5,650 nucleotides of DNA, taken from assembly GCA_946626395.1 (NCBI GenBank), contig CAMOUF010000200.1, forward strand, positions 1 to 5,650, given 5' to 3'. Below the pieces are notes generated by a model. It searched no databases, was not told the origin of the DNA, and worked only from the letters and a program-made list of their open reading frames with translations. The DNA is from an uncultured Clostridia bacterium. Lineage in GTDB: Bacteria > Bacillota > Clostridia > Christensenellales > Aristaeellaceae. The position numbers were made by a program, and so were the translations under genes. Shown here one piece after another: positions 4,903 through 5,650 of this stretch (the stretch's first letter is position 1; each line of letters starts with the position of its first letter).

Positions 4903-5650
4903 ATGACGAAGCACAACGCAATGCCAGACCAAATTGAAATCCGAGGCGCAAAGGTGCACAACCTGAAAAATGTAGATGTGAATATTCCGCTGCACAGAAT
5001 CGTTGGAATCGCCGGAGTGTCCGGATCGGGCAAATCCTCCCTGGCGCTGGGGGTATTGTATGCCGAGGGTTCCCGGCGGTATCTGGAATCATTATCCACC
5101 TATACCCGGCGCAGGATGACCCAGGCCGGGCATGCCCAGGTGGACGAGGTGCGTTATGTGCCCGCCGCCCTGGCGCTGCACCAGCGCCCCGGCGTGCCCG
5201 GCATCCGCAGCACCTTTGGCACCATGACGGAGCTGCTCAACAGCCTGCGGCTCATGTATTCCCGTCTTTCCGTTTATCAGTGTCCCAATGGCCATGCCGT
5301 GCCGCCCACCCTGAATTACGCCGCGGAAAAGGAAGTGACCTGTCCCGTCTGCGGCGAAGCGGTGCCGGCGATCGGCGCGGAGGATTTGGCCTTCAACAGC
5401 GGCGGCGCCTGCAAAACATGCGGCGGCACCGGCTCCGTCCGCACGGTGGACCGCGCCTCGCTGGTGCCGGATGAAAGCCTGACCGTGGACGAAGGAGCCG
5501 TGGCCCCCTGGAACAGCCTGATGTGGTCGCTGATGACCGATGTGTGCCGGGCCATGGGCGTGCGCACCGACGTGCCCTTCAAGAATCTGACAGACGAAGA
5601 AAAGGCCATCGTTTACGACGGCCCCATGGTGAAAAAGCATATCTTTTACC
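4903..5650 (+). CDS. UvrA-family ABC ATPase lacking the UvrB-binding domain (3' end outside window)
   Basis: The first 249 residues are present and the frame is still open at the window edge. IEIRGAKVHNLKNVDVNIP (11-29) and the Walker A segment GVSGSGKSSLALGVLYAEG (38-56) are the hallmark UvrA N-terminus. RRYLESLSTYTRRR (58-71) and RSTFGTMTELLNSLRLMYSR (102-121) continue in UvrA order. In repair UvrA a domain of over 100 residues that contacts UvrB follows the first CPxCG-like motif. Here only 15 residues separate CPNGH (127-131) from CPVC (147-150). The zinc pair CPVC (147-150) and CKTC (170-173) around LAFNSGGAC is kept, as is the following GGTGSV. This layout matches UvrA2/DrrC-like paralogues, some tied to drug tolerance. 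It should bind ATP and DNA but not recruit UvrB. The ATG at 4903 follows CGGGGAG (4885-4891) by 11 bases, with an in-frame stop at 4873. A second ATG at 4921 lacks a site. Confidence 0.93.
   Translation, partial: MTKHNAMPDQIEIRGAKVHNLKNVDVNIPLHRIVGIAGVSGSGKSSLALGVLYAEGSRRYLESLSTYTRRRMTQAGHAQVDEVRYVPAALALHQRPGVPGIRSTFGTMTELLNSLRLMYSRLSVYQCPNGHAVPPTLNYAAEKEVTCPVCGEAVPAIGAEDLAFNSGGACKTCGGTGSVRTVDRASLVPDESLTVDEGAVAPWNSLMWSLMTDVCRAMGVRTDVPFKNLTDEEKAIVYDGPMVKKHIFY

Noticed and set aside
5092..5640. A 182-codon - strand frame at the right end
   Set aside because: It is antisense to the UvrA-like gene, whose Walker A and cysteine motifs are clear. His/Gly/Ala-rich composition is typical of such shadows.

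Overview
The window looks like chromosomal DNA of a GC-rich Clostridia-type Bacillota (Firmicute), perhaps a gut Oscillospirales or Christensenellales lineage. The grounds are strong purine-rich Shine-Dalgarno sites, a bacterial-type glycogen synthase, a short cysteine-rich HIT protein, and an SH3b/PepSY-like secreted protein pair. The assignment to a lineage is inference; there is no rRNA or other marker gene here.

Left part (1-2095, + strand): two genes 23 bases apart form the end of an operon. The first enters from outside the window and ends in two SH3b-like repeats. The second is a small secreted protein with a clear signal peptide and two PepSY-like repeats. A GAAA-loop intrinsic terminator closes the unit. 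It faces a second terminator that serves the opposite strand.

Middle (2096-4256, - strand): glgA (ADP-glucose type glycogen synthase) is followed downstream by a HIT-family nucleotide hydrolase/transferase. Between them lies a roughly 155-base imperfect inverted-repeat element built from degenerate 7-base units. Its right end supplies the last two codons and the stop of glgA. Its left end may supply the -35 box of the HIT gene. glgA has a good promoter about 230 bases upstream, so its leader is long and contains a hairpin just before the ribosome binding site.

Right part (4257-5650): a 646-base divergent intergenic region separates glgA from a + strand gene that runs off the window. The region carries the glgA promoter, a candidate + strand promoter whose -10 is covered by a 9-bp-arm dyad, and little else. 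The right-hand gene encodes a UvrA-family ABC ATPase that lacks the UvrB-binding domain, so it is a UvrA paralogue rather than the repair UvrA.

The genes do not form one pathway. The most unusual items are the heptad-phased repeat element fused to the glgA 3' end, and the UvrB-domain-less UvrA paralogue with a dyad over its candidate promoter. No mobile-element transposase, CRISPR array, tRNA or rRNA was seen.
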